Assembly (NCBI GenBank): GCA_025738555.1
Contig: JAOVFP010000017.1
Coordinates: 1,550,001-1,614,000, forward strand
DNA length: 64,000 nt
Source: Cyathus striatus
Taxonomy: Eukaryota > Basidiomycota > Agaricomycetes > Agaricales > Nidulariaceae
Direction of reading: 5' to 3'
Of this stretch, positions 32,515 through 44,372 are shown piece after piece (position 1 is the stretch's first letter; each line of letters starts with the position of its first letter). The notes under the pieces are model-generated. The model saw only the letters and a list, made by a program, of their open reading frames with translations. It had not been told where the DNA came from and made no database searches. A program made the position numbers and the translations under genes.

Positions 32515-34556
32515 TAGAGAATGTTTATTTACGTAGTATTAACACCACCAACAAAGAACATATATTCCAAGTTAGATTTATATTTAGTTCGAGGGCGCAA
32601 GAGTTTCAAGTATAGTAAAATGAACAATGTATTTAATAGTAGATAGTGCGATTGCTTTCAGATACTTTCAGAACAGACTTTCAGATTTCAGATTTATACT
32701 CAGAATTCCAATATCAATTCAGAACATACTCTACTGTGAGAATGGAAGTACAGCCAGTGCAGTGCTTAAGGTATTCTAAAGGTATGTCTAACTACTTATA
32801 TATTTAATTACATGGCAGTGGTCTCATGCGTGATGGTATAGGTAAGGTAAATAGTACATCATAATGTCCTAGTGCATCCTAATGGTCAAAGAGGTATGTC
32901 TACCCCTCCATATGAGAATCCATGAGGGCGTGCGCAGTTTCAGAGACACATCAAGTGCTGCGCCATGCTATTAATAGGCACACATCAAGACACACGCTAA
33001 TACATGTGCTAATTCTGGCCAAGTACTCGGATATAACAGATACTGGTGTTTCCGGTATTGGCGCATCTGATGGCACTTCCCAATGTGCCGCAGGTAGTGC
33101 CCAGTGCGTGTTTCAAAGTCCTGGGGGCATGCGGTTTCCCACATGGTGGCAGTTTTACACAGGAGAGATGCATGGATGTTCCGGGTTATTCAAGAGACTG
33201 CACAATAGCTCTGAGTTGCGGTATCCAGTGGTACTAAGAATTATCTAGGCCGAAGTATTTCCCTGACATTGCGTGATTGTCTAACTTGGTACCATGAGCA
33301 TTATTCAGGGTATGGAGAAGTACGAATACATTCCTGAGTATTATCTTTTGGGCTTTTCTTTATAGTATAGTTATCTAGTACTCATAATATCTATAGGAAT
33401 CAATAGTCCAAATAATTGTCATTGTATTGAATCCCTTGGTTCATATCGTGTAGATACTTTGACTGGCAGCACGGGACTCAACCCCAGCGAAGTCATTACA
33501 CTGCTCCATGGAATCAGGTGGACTCCATTGGACTCCAGGTTATTCCACCTAGAGTCCACTGGACTCTACCTGGACTCACCTGGACTTTACTGGAGTCTAC
33601 CTGGAGTCTACCTGAACTTTATATAGAAAAATTGTAGGACTTAGATAGACTCCACTGGACTCCAGGTAAAGTTCAGGTAGAGTCCAGAAAAAAACTGGAA
33701 TACACCTGGAGTCCACTGGACTTAGTCAACTGGGCACCTGGGATTCACCTGGACTCTACCTGTACTAAGTAGCTTAAATATTACCTGGGGTTCACCTGGA
33801 CTAGAAAAAGTGTGACATGTTGGAAAATGTTAGAAAAGCGTGACATGTGTGACATGTGTGGGAAAAAGCGTGACATGTTGGAAAAAGTTGGTAAAAGCGT
33901 GACATATTGGAAAATGTTGGTAAAAGTGTGACATGTGTGACAAGCGTGGGAAAAAGTGTGACATGTTTGGAAAAGTATCTCATATCATAGCCATCACACT
34001 TGCCATACTTTTTCCAACATGTCACACTTTCCCACGATTGTCACGCTTTCTTCAACATTTTCCAACATGTCACGCTTTTTGATATGTGACACTTTTCTAA
34101 CATGTCACACTTTTTCCCACACCTGTCACACATGTCACACTTTTTCCAACATTTTCCAACATGTCACGCTTTTCCAACATTTCTAATATGTCACACTTTT
34201 TCCCACACATGTCACGCTTTTTCTAGTCCAGGTGAACCCCAGGTAATATCTAAGCTACTTAGTACAGGTAGAGTCCAGGTAGAGTCCACCTGGAGTCCAC
34301 TGAAGTCCACCTGAAGTCCAGTAGAGTCCTGGAGTCCACTGGAGTCCATCTGAACTCGTGGGGCAGTGCAATATACTGACCCCAGCCCTTGGACTCTTCC
34401 CTTGATAGTGTTATTTAATATAGAATACTCTAGTTGGCAGCTCAGGACTCACCCCAACTCTTGGACTCTTGGACTTGATTCTCTAATTGTATTACTGGTA
34501 CTTAGATGTCTATTATATTTCGAAAAATATCCCTTATATTTTACTAGGCGTATCAA
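32515..34556. mobile_element. Insertion in gag containing a palindromic minisatellite
   Basis: The insertion separates gag residues ending TDKTNF from residues starting THFSHTNPIGEAE. It contains 0.95 kb of unassigned sequence (with a 108-codon frame at 32922-33248 that I do not recognise) and then a palindrome at 33490-34345. No terminal inverted repeats or clear target duplication were found, so ends are approximate. The right end reads TTTACTAGGCGTATC, whose reverse complement contains ATACGCCTAG, as does the start of the insertion in the copia LTR at 49062. Confidence 0.6.
33490..34345. repeat. Palindrome of GGACTCCACCTGG and GTGACATGTTGGAAAA arrays
   Basis: Outer arms carry GGACTCCACTGGACTCCAGG-type repeats (33490-33780 and 34245-34345). 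Inner arms carry AAAAGTGTGACATGTTGG (33806-33985) and its inverse CCAACATGTCACGCTTTT (34012-34232). The dyad centre is near 34000. The inner word contains the TGTGACA core of the E-family arrays. Confidence 0.85.
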
Positions 34557-34759
34557 TACTCACTTCAGCCATACCAACCCTATTGGTGAGGCTGAAATTT
34601 GCATATTCTCCCTCCACATGGAGGATAACCAGCATCTCACAACATATGAGATCAAGTTTAATGAGTATGCAGCACTCTTGCCTTGGGACGATGCCACCCT
34701 CAACTTGGCTTACTACCATGGCCTTTGTCCTTGTTTGAAGGATGCTCTCTCTCATTGAG

Positions 34760-35290
34760 AGCAAGGCCAGCCAAAGTTTCTTTCAGAAACCAAGAGGATC
34801 ACTCAGTGCTATGACCAGAGGCATTGGGAGCACAACACTGAGTGCAACATTGAGGAGAAGCACAGCAAGTCTGCTACCAAGTCTTCAGAGAAGCCCAAGG
34901 GCAATCAGAATTCGAAGTCAACTTTGAATTCTTCCTCCTCCTCCAAGACTCAGTCCTTGTCCTCCTCTTCCTCTTCTGCCTCTTCCAACTCCACTTTGTC
35001 CTTGGGGAAACCCAAGAACAAGCAAAAGCAGAACCAGTCCAAGGTGCCAGAGTTGACTGGGAAGCTTGGTTCTGATGGGAAACTCACCCTGGAGGAATGC
35101 AAATGTCACCTGGACCAGAAGCTTTGCTTATTCTGTGGCAATGCTGGTCATCAGGCCAAGGACTGTTGCAAGGCAGCATCTGCCACCAAAGCCCATGTGG
35201 CCACTGCCATCTCTGCTGAGGCAACTCCCTCAGTGAACTTGGCTGAGAGTTTGAAAAAAATAAAGAGTGGCTCCAGTGACTCAGCACAGG
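34760..35290 (+). pseudogene. Chromovirus gag zinc-knuckle region
   Basis: After a Ser/Lys-rich linker the frame (from 34924) contains KLCLFCGNAGHQAKDCCK, a C-x2-C-x4-H-x4-C nucleic-acid-binding knuckle at about 35123-35172. It is the gag-pol junction of the element and continues in the same frame into the protease. Confidence 0.75.
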
Positions 35291-37354
35291 CTGAGGGCTG
35301 CATTAATCTCTCCTGTGCACCTAAGGAGATAAGACTAAATGCATCTGCTCTTTTTGACCCCCAAGCTGTACATATTCCATTGACTTCGCTTTCTCCAGCT
35401 GCACTAGATATGCCTCTTTCTTTCCTCTCACTCATTTATTCTGGTTCAACCCATTGTTTTACTGACTCATTGTTTGTGAGAGAGCACAACCTCCCCACAA
35501 CTCCAGTCCCTCCCATTGCACTGAAACTTTTTAATGGTACCTCTAACTCCATACTTACAGAGAGTATATTATTATCTGTAACATTTCATACTGGTGAATG
35601 CATGAATATTTCTTTCTATGTAACTCCACTCAATTCTTCCTGCTCCATAGTATTAGAATTTAACTGGCTCTCCCCACAATCTGTTGATTGACTGGACTGA
35701 GAGATATATACTTGGCTTCCAAACCCTGGTTCTAGGAGAATCTTCTCCATCTTTGTTGACACCTGCACTGAAGGCATCTGCCTCCTTGCAAACCCCTCCA
35801 TCACCAGCTTTGTCTTCTGTTCCTCTGTTGGACAATAGTCCACCACCTAGTATCTTGCTCATCAATGCTGCAGCTTTTTTCTGGGCTAGTAAGCTTGCAG
35901 GCTTGCAGATGTTTAGGATACAAGTCAGTGCTGTAGTTTCAGCTTCTGCCACTGCCATGGCTGCAGAAGCTGTGGACCTCTCCAATATTCCTCTGGAATA
36001 CCATGAGTTCACTGATGTCTTCAGCAAAACACAAGCAGACACTCTTGCTCCACATCACCCTTATGATCTCTGGATCAACTTGGAGGATGGTACATCTCCT
36101 CTAGTTGGTACTGTATATTCACTCTCACAGTCCAAGTTGGCCTCTCTACAAGAGTTCATTGATGAACATCTCTAGATTGGCTTCATCTGTCCTTCTCATT
36201 CTCCACACAGAGCACCAGTGCTCTTTGTCCAGAAGAAAGATGGATCCCTTCAACTCTGTGTTGATTTCTGTGGGCTCAATGCAATCTCTAAAAAGGATCA
36301 ATATCCCCTTCCCCTTATTTCCAACCTCCTTGACTCTCCTCGCAAGGCTAGAATCTACACCAAGATTGATCTCCACCACACTTACCACTTAGTCTGCATT
36401 GCTGATGGAGATGAGTGGAAGACCACTTTTCACACTTGCTATGGCTCATTTGAATGGCTAGTTATGCTGTTTGGACTCACCAATGCACCTGTGGCTTTCC
36501 AATGTTTCATGAATGACATCTTCAAGGACATGCTTGATGTGTGCATTACAGTCTACCTCAATGATATACTAATCTACTCTGATAGTCTCGAGGAGCACAA
36601 ATGGCATGTTAAAGAAGTCCTCAAGTGTTTATGCCAACATGGGCTCTATGCCCAGGCAGACAAGTGTGAATTTCACACTGAATCTGTTGAGTACTTAGAT
36701 TATGTCCTTTCTCCAGGTGGCCTCACTATGTCCCAGGATAAAGTCCAAACCATTAGGGATTGGCCTGAGCTTAAGAAGGTTAAAGACATTCAGTCTTTCC
36801 TTGGGTTTGCCAACTTCTATAGGTGCTTTATCCAGCACTACTCCAACATTGTAGTGCCACTCACTCATCTTACCTGCAAGGGTTTGAAGTGGGACTTTTC
36901 TCTGGCTTGCCATTCAGTATTTGAGAAACTTAAGGATGCCTTCACTACAGCCCCCATACTCACTCATTGGGTCCCTAATGCTCAGATCATAGTAGAAACT
37001 GACACCTCTGACTATGCTCTCAGAGCAATCCTCTCAATTGTTGCTGACAATGGCAATATTCACCCCATTGTGTTCCATTCCTGTACCTTCACCACTCCTG
37101 AACTAAATTACAACACCCACAACAAGGAACTCCTGGATATTTTTGAAGCTTTTTGTGTCTGGCTACACTACTTGGAAGGTTCTGGTACTCTGGTTGATGT
37201 GGTTACTGACCATAAAAACTTAGAGTATTTCTCCACCACCAAGATTCTCACTCGCTGCCAGGCTCATTTGTCAGAGTACCTATCTCAGTTCAATCTGGTT
37301 ATTCATTTCTGCCCAGGGAAACTTGGTGTGAAACCTGATGCTTTAACTAGATGA
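35290..37354 (+). pseudogene. Chromovirus protease, reverse transcriptase and RNase H (inactive)
   Basis: The protease region reads LSLIYSGSTHCFTDS, where the catalytic Asp of the D-S/T-G motif is Tyr. A frame change follows at about 35690. RT begins with VDLSNIPLEYHEFTDVFS, has an in-frame TAG at 36173 where Gln would fit, then LFVQKKDGSLQLCVDF. The active-site box is VYLNDILIYS, so the first Asp of Y-x-D-D is Asn. Thumb and connection segments (QSFLGFANFYRCFI) and RNase H (IVETDTSDYA, VVTDHKNLEYF) follow. Loss of Asp in both protease and RT, plus the stop and frameshift, makes the element non-autonomous. Family order PR-RT-RH-IN-chromodomain identifies a chromovirus. Confidence 0.85.
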
Positions 37355-37369
37355 TGGGACATCTACTCT

Positions 37370-38950
37370 AAAGGGGGGAATAACAACTATGCCAAAGTCA
37401 ATCTGCACAATTTTTGCCCTGTTTTTACCCAAGAATAGCTCATTGCCTCTATCCATGCCACCACACTCCTTCATCCTGTTCTCCATGCCAGCATCATTAT
37501 GGATGTTGAGCAACTCCACTGTGACATCCTCACTGCCCAACCCCTAGACACTGTCACATCCATCCACCTTTGCAACCCTACTAATTGTTGGTCTGTCAGT
37601 TCAGATGGCTTACTCTGCCTCAACAACTGGATTTATGTCCCAGACAATGATTCCCTCTGCCTTTGCATTGTTCAGTACAAACATGACCATCTACTCACTG
37701 GACACCTTGGTCAGAATAAGACCTTGGATAATATTCAACAGGAATATACTTGGCCTGGACTTCATACTTATGTCAAGGACTATTGTAAATCTTGCACCAC
37801 CTGCTTATGGTCTAAACCACAGTGTCACCGTCCCTATGGTACCTTGAAGCAACTCCCTATTCCAGAGTGCCCATGGCACTCTATCTCTATGGACTTCATT
37901 GAAATGCTTCCCATCTCTGGATTTGATAAGTACAATTCAATCCTAGTTATTGTTGACTGTCTTAGCAAGCAAGCTATCTTCATTCCTTGCTATAACACCA
38001 TCACCTCTGCCCAGCTCACAAAGCTCTTTGTCATGCATGTATTCTCTAAACACAGTGTTCCCAGCCACATTACCTCTGATCATGGCTTGGAGTTCATCTC
38101 CCACTTCTTCCAGTCTCTGGGTAAGGTTCTCAACATCAACCTACACTTTACCTCCAGATATCATCCAGAAGGCAATGGACAGACTGAATGCATTAACCAA
38201 GTCTTAGAGCAGTACCTTCACATTTACTGCAATTACCAGCAGGACAACTGGGCTGATCTCCTTCCCATTGCTAAGTTCATGTATAACAATATACTGAGCT
38301 CAACCACTAATACTACTCCTTTCTTTGCCATAAGGGTTATCATCCACAGATCACAGTCTACCCTGAATGTGATGTTACCTCTGTTCATGCTAGGGATTAT
38401 GCTGTGGATCTTCAGGAACTTCTTGAAAACCTCAAGGCTGAAATAGCACTTGCCCAGAAGTGCTATCAGGTCAGAGCAGACAACTGTCACTTGCCTGCTC
38501 CAGAGTTCAAAGTTGGAACCAAAGCCATCATCCATGCTAAGTTCTTCAACACCACTTGCCCTTCCAAGAAATTGGCTGAAAAGTATTATGGTCCTTTTGA
38601 GATCATTGCCGAAACTGGTACCCACTCCCACACCCTTAGACTCCCTTCCAATTTCTGAGCTGTACACCCTGTATTCCATGTTTCTATGCTCAAGCCCACA
38701 GTTGAAAACACTATTCCTGGTCAAGAGATACCTCCACCTCCCCCTGTGGAAATCGATGAAGATATTGAGTTCAAGATCTGTGAGATCTGTGACTCCAAGC
38801 TGGATTGCCAGTTCAAGAAATGTCCACTTCATTACTTAGTCCAATGGACTGGTTATGAAGGAACTGATGAAGAACTCACTTGGTTGGCTGCTACTGAAGT
38901 AGAACATGCTACAGAGCTCATAGAGGAATTTCATGCTTGTTATCCTGATA
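37370..38950 (+). pseudogene. Chromovirus integrase and C-terminal chromodomain
   Basis: The integrase (37499-38446) has the HHCC zinc region (H-x-H-LLTGHLG, C-x2-C in CKSCTTCLWSK) and the DDE core: SMDFIEMLP, ITSDHGLEFIS (usual D-R-G changed to D-H-G) and NGQTECINQ. A frame change near 38440 leads to a GPF/Y-like segment KYYGPFEIIAETG (38404-38658). After a TGA comes the chromodomain, HYLVQWTGYEGTDEELTWL and EHATELIEEFHACYPDKP (38825-38955). Chromodomains target integration by binding histone marks. The frame runs without a stop into the TGTCACA array, adding about 170 periodic residues that are not part of the original protein. Confidence 0.85.
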
Positions 38951-38955
38951 AGCCC

Positions 38956-39545
38956 AGTATGTCACATGTCTCATGTATGTCACATGTCTCATGTATGTCA
39001 CATGTCTCATGTATGTCACATGTCTCATGTATGTCACATGTCTCATGTATGTCACATGTCTCATGTATGTTACACATCTCATGTATGTCACACCTGTCAC
39101 ACCTGTCGTATTTGTCACGTATGTCACGTATGTCACACGGTGTCACAGTACGAATGTCACGCTCCTCATATTTGTCACACTTGTCACACTTTTTATACAT
39201 GTCACACCTGTTATGTATGTCACATTTGTCATGCATATCACATTTTACATGTCATGCTTGTCAGATTCATCACACCTGTCACACTCGTCACATATGTTTC
39301 ACTTATCAGTCCCATCTGTCACAAATGTCACCCCTTCCCTATAAGTTACAAATGTCACATTTTCTATATTTGTCATTCCTTTCCTGTATGTTACACTTGC
39401 ATCCATATCACACTTGTTATGCTTTACATTTACACCTTTCCCACATATCATTGTTAGCATATTGATCTCACAAGTAAATTTACTTGCCATACAGATTACA
39501 TCTGTCACAAATTTTACCACTTGTCACATATATCCCCCTATATTA
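38956..39545 (-). repeat. TGTCACA array directly fused to the chromodomain end
   Basis: It starts with about seven copies of an 18-bp unit ATGTCACATGTCTCATGT and then becomes an irregular run of TGTCACA-type words. The orientation is opposite to the array at 40620-41625, and segments such as CACACCTGTTATGTATGTCA correspond to inverted segments there, so the two form arms of a large palindrome. Confidence 0.85.
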
Positions 39546-39600
39546 CCACATATTGTGCTTTTCTTTTCCTGCTACCCATCACACCATTTCTGCCACCAAT

Positions 39601-39807
39601 TGTTGTCTGAAGCAACAAATAATGAAGGGGGGTAGGTTAGGAGAGAGGGGGGTGATAAGAGATGAAAAGCTCAGACACAGACACAAATACAAATAGGAGG
39701 AAACTTGTGGTCAACTATCAAATTACAAGGGGTTTATATACTAGAGTTATCAACCAAAGTCCTACCAAGACCTGAATCAGAGGCTGTACAACCCAGAATA
39801 TCTAACA
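39601..39807 (-). mobile_element. Short LTR remnant related to 5374-5822
   Basis: The minus strand begins TGTTAGATATTCTGGGTTGT and ends CTTCAGACAACA, followed by ATTGGTGGCAG, a plausible primer-binding site remnant. It is internally shorter than the 5374-5822 copy. It lies between the two arms of the TGTCACA palindrome. Confidence 0.6.
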
Positions 39808-40620
39808 TTGTATCTTTCCTGCCACCTGTTGCAACTTTCCTGACAAGTTGTACATTTCACACTTTCCCTATTCACCACATCCATCACATCTTTTCTCATA
39901 TATCACATAGTACTAACTGTATACTACCTTCCCACTATTACATCTCTTATCTTTTTGTCTCACTTCATGTTTAGTTCAATTGTGTTTTTTTTTCATGTCA
40001 CTCATTCTACTATGGTTCCATGTTATTGTTAAAACTTATAACTTTCTAATGTCTCAAGTCTTGATGTCAATATGATACTGTTTTCATGTCCTACTAGTAC
40101 TTATCTATTCATAAGCAAGAACTGCTACATAACCAGCTGTTGTATGTATCATTCTCACAGATGTCTCAACTGACTCTCAGCTTACTCTCATCTGAGACTT
40201 AAATAAAACAAGTAGTTAAATGTAACAATCATGTGAGTGCTTAAAATTTATAATTCCCATAACTCAGTGAAGGCTATCAACCTTGACAATTTCAAACAAA
40301 TTGCAGATGGCATAGTGTCATATATGTCATATTTGACATGAGATTCTTGAGACAATTATTACACATGTAACTGTATGAGTGTCTAAATACTGATGTGAGC
40401 TTTGACAAGGATCAGAAATATAAGGATCATTGACTTCAACTTGTATGCTGTGTACAATGCAGTTCTTTGTGTTCAGATATATTATAGCAAGTCATATGTT
40501 TCTATTTTAATACTTAAGATTGGTACACTAAAGAAGTGTTCACCAAAACAGGTTTGAAGTAGGGGAATGAAATAGAATCTTCAATTTGTAATGTATGTAA
40601 TATTTATAGAAGTATGATGT
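39808..40620. other. Loop region of the palindrome, no gene
   Basis: AT-rich sequence between the two inverted arrays. No coding frame, RNA gene or recognisable repeat beyond scattered TCACA words. Confidence 0.5.
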
Positions 40621-41625
40621 GTAATATAACTGAAAAATGTGACATGTAAGAAAAGTGTAACAAAATAAGAGAAAATATATGACAGATATAACAGACATGG
40701 AAAATGTGACAAATATGTAAGGAATGTGACAAATGTGTAAAATATGATAAGTGTTATATGAATAATGCTTGAAGAGTGTGACAGGTATAACAGACAAAAA
40801 AAAGGGTGACAAATGTGGAAAGCATGACATTTGTGACAGATGAGAGTAATAAGTGTGATATATATGACCAGTAATAAAATGTGTGACATATGTGACGAGT
40901 GTGACGAATCTGACAACTGTAACATGTAAGATAAATGTGATATGCATGACAAGTGTGATGAATCTGACAAGTATGACATGTAAGAATGTGATATGCATGA
41001 CAAATATGACATACATAACAGGTGTGACATGTATAAAAAGTGTGACAAGTGTGACAAATGCTGCATACATGACATATACAACAGGTGTGACAAATATAAA
41101 GAGCGTGACATTCGTACTGTGACACGTGTGACACACGTGACAAATATGACAGGTGTGACATGTGTGACATACACAACAAGTGTGACAAGTATGACAAATG
41201 CAACATACGTGACATACGTGACATGTGTGACGTACGTGATATATGTGATCACACATGTCATACTTTTAGACATGTCACACTTTTAAACATGTCACACTTT
41301 TTCACCACATGTCACACACATGTGTGACAAGTATACTGTGACAGGTGTGACACATGTGACGTACATAAGTGTGACAGGTGTGACATACGTGACAAATATG
41401 ACAGGTGTGACAGGTGTGTGGGACAAGTATGACAAGTATGACAAATGCAACATATGTGACATACGTGACATACGTGACAGGTGTGACGTACAGGTGTGAC
41501 ATACGTGACATACACAACATGTGTGACAAGTATGACAAATGCTACATATGTGACAAATATGTGGAGCGTGACATATGTGACGAATGTGACGAGCGTGACA
41601 GGTGTGACATGTGGGAAAATGTGAT
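40620..41625 (+). repeat. TGTGACA array, right arm of the 39-41.6 kb palindrome
   Basis: Dense words such as GTGTGACATACGTGACA and GACAAATATGACAGGTGTGA run to 41625, with a small internal inversion around 41255-41325 (CATGTCACAC). It then passes directly into the ATGATCAC satellite, exactly as the left element's array passes into the ATGATTG units. Confidence 0.85.
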
Positions 41626-41639
41626 ATTTCTATATTCAT

Positions 41640-42605
41640 TTATAAATTAATATGCTATTATTTATACAATGATCACTTATGATCACTTTTATATCTAGTA
41701 AGCATTACACACAATAATATGCTATTATAACATACCATGATCACTTATGATCACTTCTACATTCATTAGTATTCACCAGTAGTCATTGTGCACTATAAAA
41801 CACTATTATAACATATCATGATCACATATGATCACTTCCACATTCATTAGTATTAACTAGTAGTCATTACACACTATAATACACCATTATACTATACCAT
41901 GATCACTTATGATCACTTCCACATCCATTAGTATTCACCAGTAGTCATTATGCACTGTAATATGCTATTACAACATACCATGATTACATATGATCACTTC
42001 CACATTCATTAGTATTAACTAGTAGTCACTACACACTATAATACTATACCATGATCACTTATGATCACTTCCACATCCATTAGTATTCACCAGTAGTCAT
42101 TATGCACTATAATATACTATTACAACATACCATGATCACATATGATCACTTATACATCCATTAGTATTAACTAGTAGTCACTACACACTATAATACTATA
42201 CCATGATCACTTATGATCACTTCCACATCCATTAGTATTCACCAGTAGTCATTACACACTATAATATGCTATTACAACATACCATGATCACTTATGATCA
42301 CTTATACATCCATTAGTATTCACTAGTAGTCATTACACACTATAATACACCATTATATCATATTATGATCACTTATGATCACTTTCACATTCATTAGTAT
42401 TCATTATTAGTCAATATGCCCTTTAATATCCATCATACACTATTATAATATTCAATGATCACCTTTGATCACTCATACATTCATTCATAATAATGAATAC
42501 CATTAGATTATAGCAGTGATCATGGAAGTCAGGGATTTTGTGATCACTTTTTCATAAAACCTGGGCTTTTTATGATCCAAATTGGCTGACACTTATGATC
42601 TGTAT
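41640..42605 (+). repeat. 79-bp tandem satellite with paired ATGATCAC sites and E-family terminus
   Basis: About nine copies of CATGATCACTTATGATCACT with CCACATCCATTAGTATTCAC and CAGTAGTCATTA recur near 41738, 41817, 41900, 41980, 42050, 42130, 42205, 42283 and 42364. The array ends in AAATTGGCTGACACTTATGATC (42585-42606), the same terminus as TTAGCTGACACTTATG at 1349-1364. Array, paired half-sites and terminus occur in the same order as in 220-1364. Confidence 0.8.
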
Positions 42606-42876
42606 CCATCTTCTTGACCAAAGGTTGAAGATTGACACTTCTCCAGACACTGCTTGCATGATGACCACTACATTTAATAAGCATAGCTGATTAGTCACTT
42701 TGCATACTTAATGAGGTGGGCTGAGAGTGGAAGTATGGAGTTGTACTGGTTTTCTCCTAAGGTGTTTTTCTTTACACTGTCTTACTGTTTTACTCTTACT
42801 TTTTGTTCTTGTGCCAAAAAATCATTAAAATCCACAAAAAACAAGTATATACAATTTTTTCCCTGTCTACTGTACT

Positions 42877-44086
42877 TTACTCTTTGTCTTTGTCTTCTTC
42901 CTCTTCATTACTCCCAGACTCATTAGTCTCTGCCAGAGTACCCTCCTCTGCTGCCTGCATGGTTGTCATCAACCTGTTCAATATGCCCATCAACTCTGTG
43001 TGCATGCTGACATTTCTCCCCAAGGCCTCCATCAACATGTCTGATAAGGAGTTCCCAGAGTTGAGCTGCATTGCCAACTTGTCATGCTCATTCTCTGTTA
43101 GGAACAGCTGGTCCCTCAGGATCTTGACCTTGGCATCAAACATCTTGACCTTGGTCCACCATTCATCTGCTTGTTTCTCTGCAACCTCTAACATTGACCT
43201 TGCTACTGCCAGTTGCATCTGCAACTCCTCCACCAGTTTCTCCTGGCCCACACTACCAGTCTTCATCTTCTCCAGACCAATTCTCCACTCCTCTGTGTTC
43301 CCCAGGACTACAGTCCCCCACATTATTCCCTTGTTGTCACATCTCCCCTTTGTCTGACATGCCTCACACGCCTTGTGGTTCATTTTCTTTCCCCTAGGAG
43401 CAAGTCAGAACAACTCTGAAAGACAAACAGACAACTTACTCAAAATCCAGCAAACACTCCCTGTTGAACTTGCTGCACACATTGCAAGGGACCTTGGGCA
43501 AGACATAGGCCTCCTTGTCCTTCTTCTCCACAGCTGTTTTGGCTTTCTCCACACCTTTGCCCTTTTTCTCCACTGATGCCCTCACTTCTTCCACTTCAAC
43601 GTTGGACTTGTCCCCAGTCTGGCACTCCATCCTGGTGTGACTCTTGCTTCCAGACTGGCTAGCCTTACTGCTAGCATTGTCTTCCTCCACCTCATCATCC
43701 ATCAGAGCCTTGCTCTTTATTCCCTTGTGTTGGGAAGTCCAGGTCATAGTCTTCTTTTTAGGCAGTTTTGGCATTGCCTCTGTTGCATCCTCCAGATTTG
43801 TGTTGGTGTGCTTCCTCTTGGAGCCACCCTCATTCTCCACCCACTGGATGCTCTTCTCCACCTCTTCCTCCAGTGTTATGGTGTGGCCCTCGGCCTCCAA
43901 TTGCTGAACAGTGTGATCATGGTCAGCAATCTGCTCTGCGCTCATGTAGGTACCTACCTGTGGGGTAGACATTACCTCTGGCTCAACTGTAGGAGTTGGA
44001 ACTCCTAACCTCATTGGTCCTACCTCAGCTACTACTTGCTCCACTATTTCCTTCACTGCAGTTGAGTTGTCCACTGACATCACCAA
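42877..44086 (-). CDS. Cysteine-cluster / coiled-coil protein, two exons, antisense to the chromovirus
   Basis: Exon 1 begins at 44086 and exon 2 ends at 42877. A GTAAGT...CTAG intron of about 50 nt (near 43437-43390) joins LLDFE to GKKMNHKACEACQ in phase. The joined sequence has CNVCSKFNRECLLDFEGKK followed by ACEACQTKGRC, a C-x2-C-x6-C / C-x2-C-x5-C arrangement reminiscent of a Zn2Cys6 cluster. Exon 1 is acidic/Lys-rich with a basic KRKH stretch; exon 2 is helical, with heptad-like Leu/Glu spacing and a Glu/Asp-rich tail. I do not recognise a named family. I recall many similar fungal proteins encoded inside retrotransposons. It lies between the 31121 and 44373 repeats on the opposite strand to pol. 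The frame is open, so it may be functional, but host benefit is unknown. Confidence 0.6.
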
Positions 44087-44372
44087 ACTATTGCCTCCCT
44101 GTGGTAATGTAAAGATGTTACCACCAACTCCAGACTAAATGACATTACTCCCAACCTTGCAACCATTGTCTCATACTACATGTGTACTGGCAGAGAAGTG
44201 CCTTGCCCTGTCATTTCCTCCACTGGGTGACCAGTTAGTTGTGCCATTGTTTGAGCAACCCTTGCTTTTGTCTCTTCCTGCTTACATTTCTTTTCCCATA
44301 CTGCCTCCAATCATTGATCTCCTTTGTCCACCTTCATCATATCCTTCTCCATTTCACCCTGCCCCTTTTCTG

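Larger units (their letters stand above)
31357..34760 (+). pseudogene. Chromovirus gag, broken by a stop and a 2-kb insertion
   Basis: The Ty3/gypsy capsid gene. The first part (to 32322) is Pro/Asp-rich, with a GDDxDD acidic block, poly-Pro, and then VNQLDNFDGSNTLKLEPF, the usual gag entry of fungal chromoviruses. A TAA at 32320-32322 interrupts it where the next residues (VCLVFQNNPQLYLDD) continue the same frame, consistent with CAA to TAA. The frame runs to about 32514, is interrupted by inserted DNA (32515-34556), and resumes with PIGEAEICIFSLHMEDNQHL and AALLPWDDATLNLAYYHG, the typical gag C-terminal helices. A likelier native start is the Met at 31420, because the first ATG abuts the repeat end. 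Confidence 0.75.

Noticed and set aside
33801..34314. Frames with CHAF and SHFF periodic peptides
   Set aside because: Products of the GTGACATGTTGG palindrome.
38956..39465. Array as C-terminal extension of the chromodomain protein
   Set aside because: Six-residue periodicity mirrors the 18-bp DNA repeat and other frames are open too; treated as read-through into repeats.
41640..42605. CRISPR-like array (regular 79-bp spacing)
   Set aside because: Whole units repeat with no unique spacers, no cas genes are present and the context is eukaryotic.
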